Source: Streptomyces sp. V2I9
Lineage (GTDB): Bacteria; Actinomycetota; Actinomycetes; Streptomycetales; Streptomycetaceae
Assembly: GCF_030817475.1 (NCBI RefSeq)
Contig: NZ_JAUSZJ010000002.1
Span: forward strand, 4,788,626 to 4,852,625
Direction: 5' to 3'
Length of the DNA stretch: 64,000 nucleotides
Shown here piece after piece: positions 8,962 through 16,843 of the stretch. A program made the translations under genes and the position numbers. Below the pieces are notes generated by a model. That model saw nothing but the letters and a program-made list of their open reading frames with translations, was not told the origin of the DNA and ran no database searches. Numbering within the stretch: the first letter of the stretch is position 1; each line of letters opens with the position of its first letter.

Positions 8962-9367
8962 CGCCGTCCTGGTCCCGCTGGCGGCTGCGGTCGTCGTCGG
9001 CCGGGAGCTGAGCTGGTTCGCCGGGGCCCCGCTGATCGTCCTCACGCTGGTGACCGGTGCCTTCTGTCGCTCCCACGCCACCGTGGAGCGGCGCGGCCCC
9101 ACCGTCTCCGGTCCGCTGCCGAAGCCCGCGTGCGGGTGCCGCCGGAGCGGAGGGAGGGGGCGGCAGCCTTGGCGTCAACGCCCGCGCGGAGCAGGGCGGT
9201 TGGGGCTACGGCATCCGTCCCGGCCGCAGCGGTGCCGTCATCGGCTCGGGAGAGGCCGTCGTGGTGGTCCGACGGGCGGGCCCGAGTTCGCCGTCACGGT
9301 CGACGACTCGGCCACCGGTGCGGCCCTGACCGGCACACTGCTCGACCGGCAGCGGACGGGGCGCTGA
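8962..9367 (+). pseudogene. Degraded membrane-protein remnant of the kind paired with GntR regulators
   Basis: Three frames are needed to follow it. A hydrophobic segment (LVPLAAAVVVGRELSWFAGA then PLIVLTLVTGAF) lies first. GGWGYGIRPGRS and SGEAVVVV follow in a second frame, and EFAVTVDDSATGAALTGTLL in a third, ending at 9367. Such blocks are typical, from memory, of streptomycete membrane proteins encoded just upstream of small GntR regulators. No start or complete frame can be drawn, so it is treated as decayed. Confidence 0.5.
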
Positions 9368-9369
9368 CC

Positions 9370-9719
9370 TTGCTCTTCCGGTTCGATCCGGCCTCCACCG
9401 TTCCCCTCGGGGCCGGATCGCCGCCGCGGGGCGCCGCGCGGTGGCCGAGGGTGCGGTGGCCCCCGGCGAGCGGCTGCCCGCCGCACGGGTGCCCGCCGCA
9501 TCCCTTGGTGTCAACGGCCTTGCCGTGCAGCGCGGTTACCAGCTGCTGCGCGAGGAGGGGCTCATCGAGCTCCGGCGCGGACGGGGTGCGGTGATCACCG
9601 CACAGTCCTCGCCGCAGCGGGCCCGGCTGCCGGAACGGGTCCGCGCAGCGGTCGCGGACGCCCGCGACCCGGGCATGACCGAGGGCGGACCGTTCGCCCC
9701 CGTCCGCGACCAGATTCCA
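9370..9719 (+). pseudogene. Degraded YhcF-type GntR regulator
   Basis: A TTG at 9370 opens LLFRFDPASTVPLG, the usual N-terminus of short GntR regulators. A missing base near 9412 then breaks the frame. The helix-turn-helix continues in another frame: AVAPGERLPAARVPAASLG, then VQRGYQLLREEGLIELRRGR and GAVITA. The tail (RVRAAVADARDPGMTEGG) runs out without the normal end. It lies directly after a decayed membrane-protein gene, and these two are commonly an operon in Streptomyces, so the pair appears to have eroded together. Confidence 0.65.
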
Positions 9720-9774
9720 CGCCCGACGGGTGGCGCACCCGGCGCCCGGCGGGGGGAGTCGTCGGGCGGCCGGT

Positions 9775-9808
9775 CGGAGGGCCGTTCCGTGTGCGGAACG
9801 GCCCTCCG
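9775..9808. terminator. Perfect 15-base hairpin
   Basis: CGGAGGGCCGTTCCG, loop TGTG, then the exact complement. It lies between the GntR remnant (plus strand) and the snapalysin gene (minus strand) and could act in both directions. Confidence 0.75.
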
Positions 9809-9821
9809 TGGTGCGGGGAGG

Positions 9822-9860
9822 GCTCCGGGCGGCCCCGGGGAACGGGGCCCGCCCGGAGCC
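9822..9860. terminator. Second hairpin downstream of snapalysin
   Basis: CTCCGGGCGGCCCC pairs with GGGGCCCGCCCGGAG with one bulged base, 85 bases beyond the snapalysin stop. It is probably part of a tandem terminator with the hairpin at 9775. Confidence 0.6.
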
Positions 9861-9944
9861 TCTTCCGTACGTACGCGACCGCCGGAGTTGTTACCGCTCG
9901 TCACCGGTGCCCGTGCCGGTGCGGTTCCGGCGTTCCCCGGTGGG

Positions 9945-10601
9945 TCAGGAACCGGAGCGGGCGAGCGCCGCCAGTCCGTAGCGCCACAGCTGGTTCACCC
10001 GTGACCGCTCGTTGGCGTCCGGGATGGCGTTGGTGCAGGACGGGCCGGGGCCGCCGCCGGACATCAGCTGGCTGCACGGACCGGAGTAGGTGTCCGGAAG
10101 GCCCAGCACGTGCCCGGTCTCGTGCGTGGTGACGCGGACCGAGTCGTACTGCTGGTTCTGCCGGTAGTCCAGGAAGATGTAACCGCGGCCGTGCCCGTCG
10201 GTGCTCGCGTACGAGCCCCGCGCGTCGTTGCCCTCGCGGTAGGTGAAGTCCGCGCTGGAGCCCTCCTGGAGGCGGACGTTGGTGACCGAGCTGTTCCAGA
10301 TCTGGGTGCTGCGGGCTATCTGGCTGCGGAAGCTCGGGGCCCTGGACGCGTTGTAGGTGACGGTGACCGCCTGGGTGCCCGGATCGGCGGCGCGTTTCTC
10401 GGCGACCGACTTCATCACCGCGTCCAGGAAGGCGCGGTTCGCGGCGGCGTTCTCGCCCGAGCCGTTGTACGCGGCGACGGTGGTGGAGGCGGACGTCGCC
10501 GCGGGGGCCGTGGAGGCGGCGACGACGGGAGCGGTACCCGGTGCGGCGAGGAGGCCGAGGCCGACGGCGGCGGTGGCGACGGCGGTCCTGAGGTGTCTCA
10601 T
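9945..10601 (-). CDS. snpA: Snapalysin, secreted M7 neutral metalloprotease
   Basis: A 218-residue small zinc endopeptidase. A Sec signal peptide (MRHLRTAVATAAVGLGLLAA) and a short pro-region precede the mature enzyme. The zinc motif is HETGHVLGLPD (His160, Glu161, His164, Asp170), the HExxHxxGxxD signature of family M7, followed by a disulfide pair (SGPCSQLMS ... PSCTN). Length and layout match snapalysins of S. coelicolor and S. lividans. It is transcribed divergently from a LysR-type gene 312 bases away, which is the classical snpA/snpR (mprA/mprR) arrangement in which the regulator activates the protease gene. Confidence 0.93.
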   Translation of the reverse strand: MRHLRTAVATAAVGLGLLAAPGTAPVVAASTAPAATSASTTVAAYNGSGENAAANRAFLDAVMKSVAEKRAADPGTQAVTVTYNASRAPSFRSQIARSTQIWNSSVTNVRLQEGSSADFTYREGNDARGSYASTDGHGRGYIFLDYRQNQQYDSVRVTTHETGHVLGLPDTYSGPCSQLMSGGGPGPSCTNAIPDANERSRVNQLWRYGLAALARSGS

Positions 10602-10913
10602 GGGGGATCTCTCCTACCTGTCCGATCGAACCCGCGCCGTGGGGGTGTCCGCTGAACGGACGAGGCGCGGGGCGGTACGGGGAAGAGTGTGGGGCAGCGC
10701 ACAGTCCGCGGGATGATGCCGAACGGCGATAGTGCCGGCCTATCCCCGGCCCGCCTCCTTCCCCGCGCACGTCAGCCGCCACCTTCATGCCATGCTCACG
10801 TCATGTACACCGCATCACCACATCCGTGCGAGCCCAACACCCCCTGAATTGCCGCGCTTTGGCCGGGTTGCGGCATCTGGTGCGCGGTGGGCGGCGGTCA
10901 TAGTCTCCGCTGC
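10602..10913. promoter_or_regulatory. Divergent promoter region of snapalysin and its LysR regulator
   Basis: A 312-base region with no gene. A GGGGGATCTCTCC ribosome-binding context lies just before the protease start on the minus strand. LysR-type activators bind such divergent regions, but no single convincing T-N11-A site was picked out by eye. Confidence 0.5.
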
Positions 10914-11867
10914 ATGGAGCTGGAGGTGAGACACCTCAGGGCGCTGTGCGCCATCGCGGACGCGGGCAGCCTGCACCGGGCGGCCCGGCGGCTCGGCGTG
11001 AGCCAGCCCTCGCTGACCACCCAGCTGCGACGCATCGAGAACGTCCTGGGCGCCGAGCTCTTCCGCCGCGAACGGACCGGCTGCCGCCCGACCTCCCTGG
11101 GGCGGGCCGTCCTCGACCGGGCCCGCCCCCTCGTCCAGGGCATGAACGACCTGGTCGCCGACGCGCTCGCGGAGGCGGAGGCCGGGCGCCCAGGCGGCTC
11201 CCGGCTGCGCATCGGCTCCACCGCGAGCCGGGTCATCGGCGGCTGGCTGCGCCGGCTGCGCGTCGCCCTGCCCAGCACCGACATTTCCCTGCGGGTCGAC
11301 GTCTCCGCTCACGCCCTGCTGCGCTCGGTGGAGGCGGGCCGGCTGGACGTCGCCTTCGTCCACGAGGTGGAGGGCTCCCCGCTGGCCGTGCCCGAGGGGC
11401 TGGAACAGCGCGTCCTGGTGGACCGGGAGCCGCAGTTCATCTCGCTCTCGCGCGACCACCCGGCCGCCCGCCGCCGCGTGGTGGAACTGGGGGACCTGGC
11501 CGGTGATCCGTGGATGGTCGATCCGACGGTGGACGGCGAGTGGGACGGGGTGCGCCGGGTGCTCGGCGCGGCCGGACTGAACCCGCCGGTCCTGCACGGC
11601 GACTACCTCACCGCCGCCTCCCTCGTCGTGCTCGGCGAAGCCGTCGCCCCCTGTCAGCCGACCTCGGGTCCGCGCGACGACATGGTGATCCGGCCGCTGC
11701 TGGGCGACCCGCTCGCGGTCCGCCTCCTGCTGGCCTTCCGGCCCGGCACCGATATCGGCGTGGTCTACGCGCAGTTGGAGGACGCCTACCGGGACGCGGC
11801 GCGACGGGCGAGCGGCTACCACGAGTGGCTGCTGCGCCACCGCTCCCCGCTGGCGCGTACGCCCTGA
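10914..11867 (+). CDS. snpR: LysR-family regulator of the snapalysin gene
   Basis: A 317-residue LysR regulator starting at ATG 10914 (MELEVRHLRALCAIAD). The N-terminal winged helix is textbook: GSLHRAARRLGVSQPSLTT then QLRRIENVLGAELFRRER. The effector domain begins near residue 90 (LRIGSTASRVIGGWLRRL). Divergent orientation to snapalysin indicates it activates that gene, as known for the S. lividans and S. coelicolor orthologues. The inducing signal is not evident. Confidence 0.88.
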   Translation: MELEVRHLRALCAIADAGSLHRAARRLGVSQPSLTTQLRRIENVLGAELFRRERTGCRPTSLGRAVLDRARPLVQGMNDLVADALAEAEAGRPGGSRLRIGSTASRVIGGWLRRLRVALPSTDISLRVDVSAHALLRSVEAGRLDVAFVHEVEGSPLAVPEGLEQRVLVDREPQFISLSRDHPAARRRVVELGDLAGDPWMVDPTVDGEWDGVRRVLGAAGLNPPVLHGDYLTAASLVVLGEAVAPCQPTSGPRDDMVIRPLLGDPLAVRLLLAFRPGTDIGVVYAQLEDAYRDAARRASGYHEWLLRHRSPLARTP

Positions 11868-11976
11868 TTCCCCGGCCCTGTTCCGGAACCTTCGCCGTGC
11901 CCGTGCGGGAGTTCCCGGTTCTGCTGTCGGCGTGGCCGGGTTCCCCCCGCCGTCCTCCGTTGGGCAGGGTCCTCCC

Positions 11977-12975
11977 ATGAGGCTCTTGATGCTGGGCGGT
12001 ACGGAATTCGTCAGACGGGCCGTCACCGACGCGGCGCTGGAGCGGGGATGGGAGGTCACGGTGTTCCACCGCGGCCGGCACGCGCCCCCGCCCGGTGTGA
12101 CCGCGCTGACCGGGGACCGGACCGCCGGCGCGCCGGGGCTCGCCGCGCTCGCGGGGAGCGGGCGGGAATGGGACCTGGTCGTCGACACCTGGAGCGGGGC
12201 GCCCTCCGCCGTCCGGGACGCGGCCCGGCTGCTCTCCGACCGGGCGGGACACTTCGGCTACGTCTCCAGCCGCTCGGTGTACGCCTTTCCGGCCGCCGCC
12301 GGGCTCGATGAGAACGGCCCGCCGGTGGCCGACGCCTCGCCCGACGACGGTGATGACGTGCCGTACGGCCGGGCCAAGCGCGGCGGCGAGCTGGCCGCCC
12401 TCGACGCCTTCGGTGACCGGGCCCTGCTGGCGCGGGCCGGACTGATCATCGGCCCCGGCGAGAACATCGGCCGGCTGCCCTGGTGGCTGTCCCGGATCGC
12501 CCGCGGCGGGCCGGTGATCGCCCCCGGCAGCCCCGCGACGGAGCTCCAGTACATCGACGCCCGTGACCTGGCCCGTTGGATGCTGGACGCGGGCGTGCGC
12601 GGGCTGCACGGCGCGTACAACACCGTCAGCCGTCCCGGCCACACCACCATGGGCGAGCTGCTGGCCGCCTGCGTGGCGGTCACCGGGTCCGACGCGGAGC
12701 TGCGCTGGACCGACGCGGAGACCCTGCTCGCCGCCGGGGCCGAACCCTGGAGCGACCTGCCGGTCTGGCTGCCGCCGGGCGAGCTGTACGACACGCTGCA
12801 CCGGGGCGACCACACCAAGGCGTACGCCGCGGGTCTGCGCTGCCGCCCGGTCGAGGAGACCGTCGCGGACACCTGGAGCTGGCTGTGCGCGCTGGGCGGC
12901 ACGGCTCCCCGGCGGCCCGACCGTCCGGCCGTCGGTCTCGCCCCCGCATTGGAGGCGAAGCTGCTGGCGCTCTGA
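11977..12975 (+). CDS. NAD-dependent epimerase/dehydratase family protein (atypical SDR)
   Basis: A 332-residue atypical short-chain dehydrogenase. It starts at ATG 11977 with MRLLMLGGTEFVRRAV, a nucleotide-binding GGTxFVG-like motif in which the last Gly is replaced. The catalytic YxxxK is visible in VPYGRAKRGGE, and LLARAGLIIGPGENIGRLPW and LQYIDARDLARWM are typical of sugar-nucleotide-like SDRs. Substrate unknown. It is a single gene with no operon partners. Confidence 0.8.
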   Translation: MRLLMLGGTEFVRRAVTDAALERGWEVTVFHRGRHAPPPGVTALTGDRTAGAPGLAALAGSGREWDLVVDTWSGAPSAVRDAARLLSDRAGHFGYVSSRSVYAFPAAAGLDENGPPVADASPDDGDDVPYGRAKRGGELAALDAFGDRALLARAGLIIGPGENIGRLPWWLSRIARGGPVIAPGSPATELQYIDARDLARWMLDAGVRGLHGAYNTVSRPGHTTMGELLAACVAVTGSDAELRWTDAETLLAAGAEPWSDLPVWLPPGELYDTLHRGDHTKAYAAGLRCRPVEETVADTWSWLCALGGTAPRRPDRPAVGLAPALEAKLLAL

Positions 12976-13132
12976 GGCGCCGGTGCGCGTCCGTGGGCGC
13001 TCTGCACAGGCGCCGTGGTGGAGGAGCCTCCGCGCGTGTCGCGCCGAAGAAGCCTCCTATAGATCTACATAACGGGACAAGAGCGGCGTGTCATACAAAA
13101 CGACAAAGTGATGACCATGCATATTGCGCGGC

Positions 13133-14287
13133 ATGGAACAGAAGGCGCGCAGACGCCGTAACGCAATCCGGGCAGCAATGACAGTGGCCACGGCCGCCGC
13201 GATGGTGGGCGTGCTGGCCCCCGCCGTGGGCGCCGATTCGCGGCCCGGCGGACCGGGGTCCTGCCCCGGCAGCTCCTGCCCGCGCAGTGGGAACGAGCCC
13301 GGCAACGACAGCGACATCGACGTGCACGGGGGTGAGGACTCCCTGGTCCGGCAGGCGGCGGCCGAGGCGAAGGGCAAGGCCGGCATCCTCGGCCGGTTCG
13401 ACGTGAACAAGCGGGAAGGTGCCTCGCGGATCTCCGGCGCCGGCATCGCGGGCGGGGCGACGAGGGCCCTGGGCGACGTCCACGGCACCCCGCGCGGCTC
13501 CGCCACGTCCATGCCGGCTCTTTCGGACCCCGGGTTCCGCGAGCGCCTGCTGGGGAACGTCCCGGACGCCGCCGGCCGCACCCCGACGGGGCCGGCGCGG
13601 TCCCAGGGAAGCGCGCCGACCGGACGGCCGCCCAGCGCCGCCACGCTCGACGCGGGCGATAGCGACACCCCTTCCCGCACGGCTGGTTCGCCCCCCGACA
13701 CCTCGGGGGACCAGTCGGACGACGCATACTCCTCCCCCGGCGAGGAGCCATCGTGCACCCCGACGCCGACTCCGCCGCACCCGACCCCGACTCCGCCGCA
13801 TCCGACGCCCACGCCGACCCCGCCGCACCCCACCCCCACTCCGCCGCATCCGACGCCCACGCCCACCCCGACGCCGCCGCACCCCACTCCGACCCCGCCG
13901 CATCCGACCCCGACGCCGCCGCATCCGACCCCGACCCCGCCGCATCCGACCCCGACGCCGCCGCATCCGACGCCCACGCCGACCCCGCCGCATCCGACCC
14001 CGACCCCGACGCCACCACACCCCACCCCGACGCCACCGCACCCCACGCCCACCCCACCGCATCCCACGCCCACCCCGACGCCGCCGCACCCGACACCGAC
14101 GCCGCCGCATCCGACCCCGACCCCGACCCCGCCGCACCCCACGCCCTCGCCGAGCCACCCGGGGGAGCTGCCCGGCACCGGGGCGCGGGGCGGCGAATGG
14201 ATCCTCGGGTCCCTGGCGGCAGCACTGGCGGCCGCCGGCGGCACGGTCCTCGTCGCCACGCGCAGGGCCCGGCGACGCGGCAACTGA
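13133..14287 (+). CDS. Cell-wall-anchored protein with Pro/Thr/His repeat stalk and LPxTG-like sorting signal
   Basis: A 384-residue secreted protein starting at ATG 13133. A signal peptide (RRRRNAIRAAMTVATAAAM ... AVGA) is followed by an acidic, glycine-rich region to about residue 205 with no recognised domain. Then comes about 130 residues built almost only of PTP and PPHP units. The C-terminus is a sortase signal: LPGTG, a hydrophobic stretch (WILGSLAAALAAAGGTVLV) and a basic tail RRARRRGN. The proline-rich part would act as a stiff spacer across the wall. Histidine recurs regularly along it, so metal binding is possible but unproven. It stands alone as a transcription unit. Confidence 0.8.
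   Translation: MEQKARRRRNAIRAAMTVATAAAMVGVLAPAVGADSRPGGPGSCPGSSCPRSGNEPGNDSDIDVHGGEDSLVRQAAAEAKGKAGILGRFDVNKREGASRISGAGIAGGATRALGDVHGTPRGSATSMPALSDPGFRERLLGNVPDAAGRTPTGPARSQGSAPTGRPPSAATLDAGDSDTPSRTAGSPPDTSGDQSDDAYSSPGEEPSCTPTPTPPHPTPTPPHPTPTPTPPHPTPTPPHPTPTPTPTPPHPTPTPPHPTPTPPHPTPTPPHPTPTPPHPTPTPTPPHPTPTPTPPHPTPTPPHPTPTPPHPTPTPTPPHPTPTPPHPTPTPTPPHPTPSPSHPGELPGTGARGGEWILGSLAAALAAAGGTVLVATRRARRRGN
13756..14157 (+). repeat. Coding minisatellite, PTPxPPHP units
   Basis: About 400 bases of tandem in-frame units of the form CCSCAYCCSACSCCSAC, encoding PPHPTPTP with 2-residue insertions. Codon wobble (CCG/CCC, CAT/CAC) differs between copies, so the array is not a recent pure duplication. Length change by slippage or recombination would stay in frame. 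Confidence 0.9.
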
Positions 14288-14318
14288 CCTTCCTCCGGCG
14301 AGGAGCTAGCGTGGTCCG

Positions 14319-14696
14319 ATGACCGAACCGCTGCTGCACCTCGCCGAAGCGCCGCTGTGGGAGGCGGCCCGCGGGACAGGGACGTACGAGATGTCCACCC
14401 GTGGCCGCACCCTCCGTGAGGAGGGCTTCATCCACCTCTCGCTGCCGCACCAACTCCTCGGTGTGGCGCGGATGCTGTACGGGTACGGGGAGGCGCCGGA
14501 GGCCGGTGGCCGGGACCTGGTGGTCCTGGTCGTCGACCCCGCCCGCCTCGCCGGCCCCGTCCGGTTCGAGGCGCTGAAGCCCGGCGGCGAGGAGTTCCCG
14601 CACCTGTACGGACCGCTGCCCGTGGACGCGGTCGTCGAGGTGCTGCCCCTGGACCACTGGGGCCCCGCACGACGAGAGGAAGACGAATCCCCGTGA
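14319..14696 (+). CDS. DUF952 domain protein
   Basis: A 125-residue protein (MTEPLLHLAEAPLWEAARGT) matching the DUF952/PF06108 family, a small single-domain family found in cytoplasmic bacterial proteins. Conserved blocks include REEGFIHLSLPHQL, the core VLVVDPARL and FPHLYGPLPVDAVV. The function is unknown. Its stop overlaps the start of the next SDR gene by four bases (GTGA at 14693-14696), so the two are translationally coupled. Confidence 0.82.
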   Translation: MTEPLLHLAEAPLWEAARGTGTYEMSTRGRTLREEGFIHLSLPHQLLGVARMLYGYGEAPEAGGRDLVVLVVDPARLAGPVRFEALKPGGEEFPHLYGPLPVDAVVEVLPLDHWGPARREEDESP

Positions 14697-15574
14697 ACGG
14701 CCCCCTCATCGCGGTCACCGGTGCGAGCGGAGCGGTCGGCGGCCGGGTCGCCCGGCGGCTCGCCCGGACCGGCGTGCCCGTACGGCTCCTCGGCCGCGAC
14801 CCCGCCCGCCTGCCCGACGTACCCGGCGCCGACCACGCGCCCGCCGCCCCCTACGGTGACGGCGAGGCCATGCGCCGTGCCCTGGACGGGGCCCACACCC
14901 TGTTCCTGGTCTCCGCCCACGAGAGCCCCGACCGGGTCCGTGAACACACCACGGCGATCGACGCGGCGGTCGCCGTGGGCGTGGAGCGGATCGTGTACGT
15001 GTCCTTCCAGGGTGCCGCGCCCGACGCCACGTTCACCTTCGCCCGCGACCACTGGGACACCGAGGCCCACCTCCGTACGTCCGGTCTCCGCCACACCTTC
15101 CTGCGGGACAACTGGTACCAGGCGGGGCTGCCCGCGATGACCGGGACCGACGGCGTGCTGCGCGGACCGGCGGGCGAGGGGCGGGTGGCGGCCGTCACCC
15201 ACGAGGACGTCGCCGACGCGGCGGCCGCCGTGCTGCTGGACGAGGGCCCGGACCACGACGGGCTGGCCTACGACCTCACGGGCCCCGAGGCGTTCACCCT
15301 CGCCGAGGCGGCCGAGGAGCTGAGCCGGGTCACCGGACGGCCCGTCGTCTACGTCCCCGAGACCCGCGAGGAGGCCTACGCCTCACGGGCCGGTTACGGC
15401 GCCCCGGAGTGGGAGGTGGCCGGCTGGGTCACCTCGTACGAGGCCATCGCCAACGGGGAGCTGGCCGCCGTCTCGGACGCGGTGCCCACGCTCACCGGAC
15501 ATCCCGCGCGGAGCTTCGCCGCGTTCCTGGCGGCGAACCCGGACAGCTACCGCCACCTGCTCCCCGGCGGCTGA
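14693..15574 (+). CDS. NmrA/QorB-like NAD(P)H-binding protein
   Basis: A 293-residue atypical SDR with an N-terminal Rossmann motif IAVTGASGAVGGRVARRLA. The sequence RLARTGVPVRLLGRDPARL follows, and the body is like NmrA/QorB proteins (VGVERIVYVSFQGAAPDATF, TFLRDNWYQ). The usual YxxxK is absent, as in NmrA-like binding proteins. GTG start, coupled to the upstream DUF952 gene. It may sense or reduce quinone-like substrates, but nothing in the neighbourhood identifies one. Confidence 0.8.
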   Translation: MNGPLIAVTGASGAVGGRVARRLARTGVPVRLLGRDPARLPDVPGADHAPAAPYGDGEAMRRALDGAHTLFLVSAHESPDRVREHTTAIDAAVAVGVERIVYVSFQGAAPDATFTFARDHWDTEAHLRTSGLRHTFLRDNWYQAGLPAMTGTDGVLRGPAGEGRVAAVTHEDVADAAAAVLLDEGPDHDGLAYDLTGPEAFTLAEAAEELSRVTGRPVVYVPETREEAYASRAGYGAPEWEVAGWVTSYEAIANGELAAVSDAVPTLTGHPARSFAAFLAANPDSYRHLLPGG

Positions 15575-15640
15575 CCTGCGGGCGGCCGTCCGGGTCCGCC
15601 CGTCACCCGCTCCCCGGCGAACGGCCGGCCGCCGCCCGGT

Positions 15641-16843
15641 TCACCGCCACGGGATGTGCTTCCACGGGCTGCCCTCGCTCTCCGTCAGCAGCCGGTGGGC
15701 GAGGACGCACTGCTCGTAGAACGTCCCGTACTCCTCCTCGTCGAACCGCAGCACCCGCCCCAGCGCGTACCCCGCCGAGAAGTCCTCCCATGAGCGGTGG
15801 GCCGACTTGCTCAGCGCCCCGGCGTACACGATCGCCGCCTCCGCGTCCGCCGGGCCGCAGAACCGTGCCGACAGCCCCCAGCGGGCCAGGTTCACCGCCC
15901 GTCCGTAGTCGTACGCGACCGTCGTGCGCACCCGGCCGTCCGGCGGCAGCAGTCCGTCCGCGCGGAACCGGGCCTCGTAGCGCATGACCCGGCGCACCAG
16001 CTCCTCGATGCCCTTGACCGTCTCCGCGTCCGCCCCGAGGTCCTGGGCGTGACCGGCGGCCGTCTCCCGCCACAGATCGGCCGAGGGCAGCTCGCCGATC
16101 GGGGCCGCCAGCTGCTCGCGGACGCGCAGCACGAAGTCCGGCTCCGGCGGACTGTTCCGCGCGTCCAGCAGGGCGTCCAGCTGCTGCCGCCACCCCTCGT
16201 GGCCGGTGATGCCCCAGGAGTCGCGGAGCTGCTCGCGCTCCTCCACGTACTCGCGGTAGACCGTGCCGATCTCGTTCCACGGCACGGCGTTCCCGATCGC
16301 CAGATGCACCCCGCACGCCAGCCCGTACGCCAGCGGGCCGTGGAGCGCGCCGTGGCGCAGCGCGACGAGGCGGTTCCCCGAGGGCCGGTCGTTCTCCGCG
16401 TAGGCCCGCTGCCACAGCGCCAGGTCGGACGGGGCGGCCGGCAGCAGCAGTTGACCGGGCGTTCCCACGTTCACGCCCAGCCACACCTGCGGATCGGACC
16501 AGCCGAACTCCGCGACCCACCGCAGCGTCACCCCGCGGAAGACCCAGTCCGGATGCCAGGCGGGCAGCATGCCCCGCGTCAGGAGCGGCCGGCAGACGAA
16601 GCCCGCCGGATCGACGTGCCTGCGCCAGACCAGGGTGTCCGGGTCGGCGTCCGCCTCGGCGCGCGGGGCGGGGATGTACAGCTCGGCCCCGGCCAGCGCG
16701 GCCAGCTGGCCCCGTACGTCGCCGCGCAGGGCGGCCTCGTGGAGGAGCTGCTCGGTCTCGGACGGCGGAACCCAGGGTGCGGGCGTCCACGGGGCGGAAG
16801 TGCCAGGGGCCGGAGGAGTGGCGGGATGAAGGTGCGGGTTCAT
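15641..16843 (-). CDS. DUF1266 domain protein (copy 1)
   Basis: A 400-residue cytoplasmic protein. Starting at ATG 16841-16843 (MNPHLHPATPPAPG), it has a Pro-rich leader, an SseB-like N-terminal part (ETEQLLHEAALRGDVRGQL) and a DUF1266 C-terminal domain with WEDFSAGYALGR and the terminal SPWKHIPWR. Its start overlaps the stop of a paralogue by four bases (ATGA). The second half aligns along its length with the neighbour, including WNEIGTVYREYVEER against WNRLGAVYQDYATDR. Function unknown. Confidence 0.78.
   Translation of the reverse strand: MNPHLHPATPPAPGTSAPWTPAPWVPPSETEQLLHEAALRGDVRGQLAALAGAELYIPAPRAEADADPDTLVWRRHVDPAGFVCRPLLTRGMLPAWHPDWVFRGVTLRWVAEFGWSDPQVWLGVNVGTPGQLLLPAAPSDLALWQRAYAENDRPSGNRLVALRHGALHGPLAYGLACGVHLAIGNAVPWNEIGTVYREYVEEREQLRDSWGITGHEGWRQQLDALLDARNSPPEPDFVLRVREQLAAPIGELPSADLWRETAAGHAQDLGADAETVKGIEELVRRVMRYEARFRADGLLPPDGRVRTTVAYDYGRAVNLARWGLSARFCGPADAEAAIVYAGALSKSAHRSWEDFSAGYALGRVLRFDEEEYGTFYEQCVLAHRLLTESEGSPWKHIPWR

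Noticed and set aside
13756..14157. CRISPR-like array
   Set aside because: The units are contiguous, in frame and without unique spacers; they are a coding minisatellite.
13057..14283. Minus-strand frame encoding GVGVGCGG repeats
   Set aside because: It is the reverse of the PTPPHP coding repeat. The plus strand has a signal peptide and sortase signal; the minus-strand product has neither.
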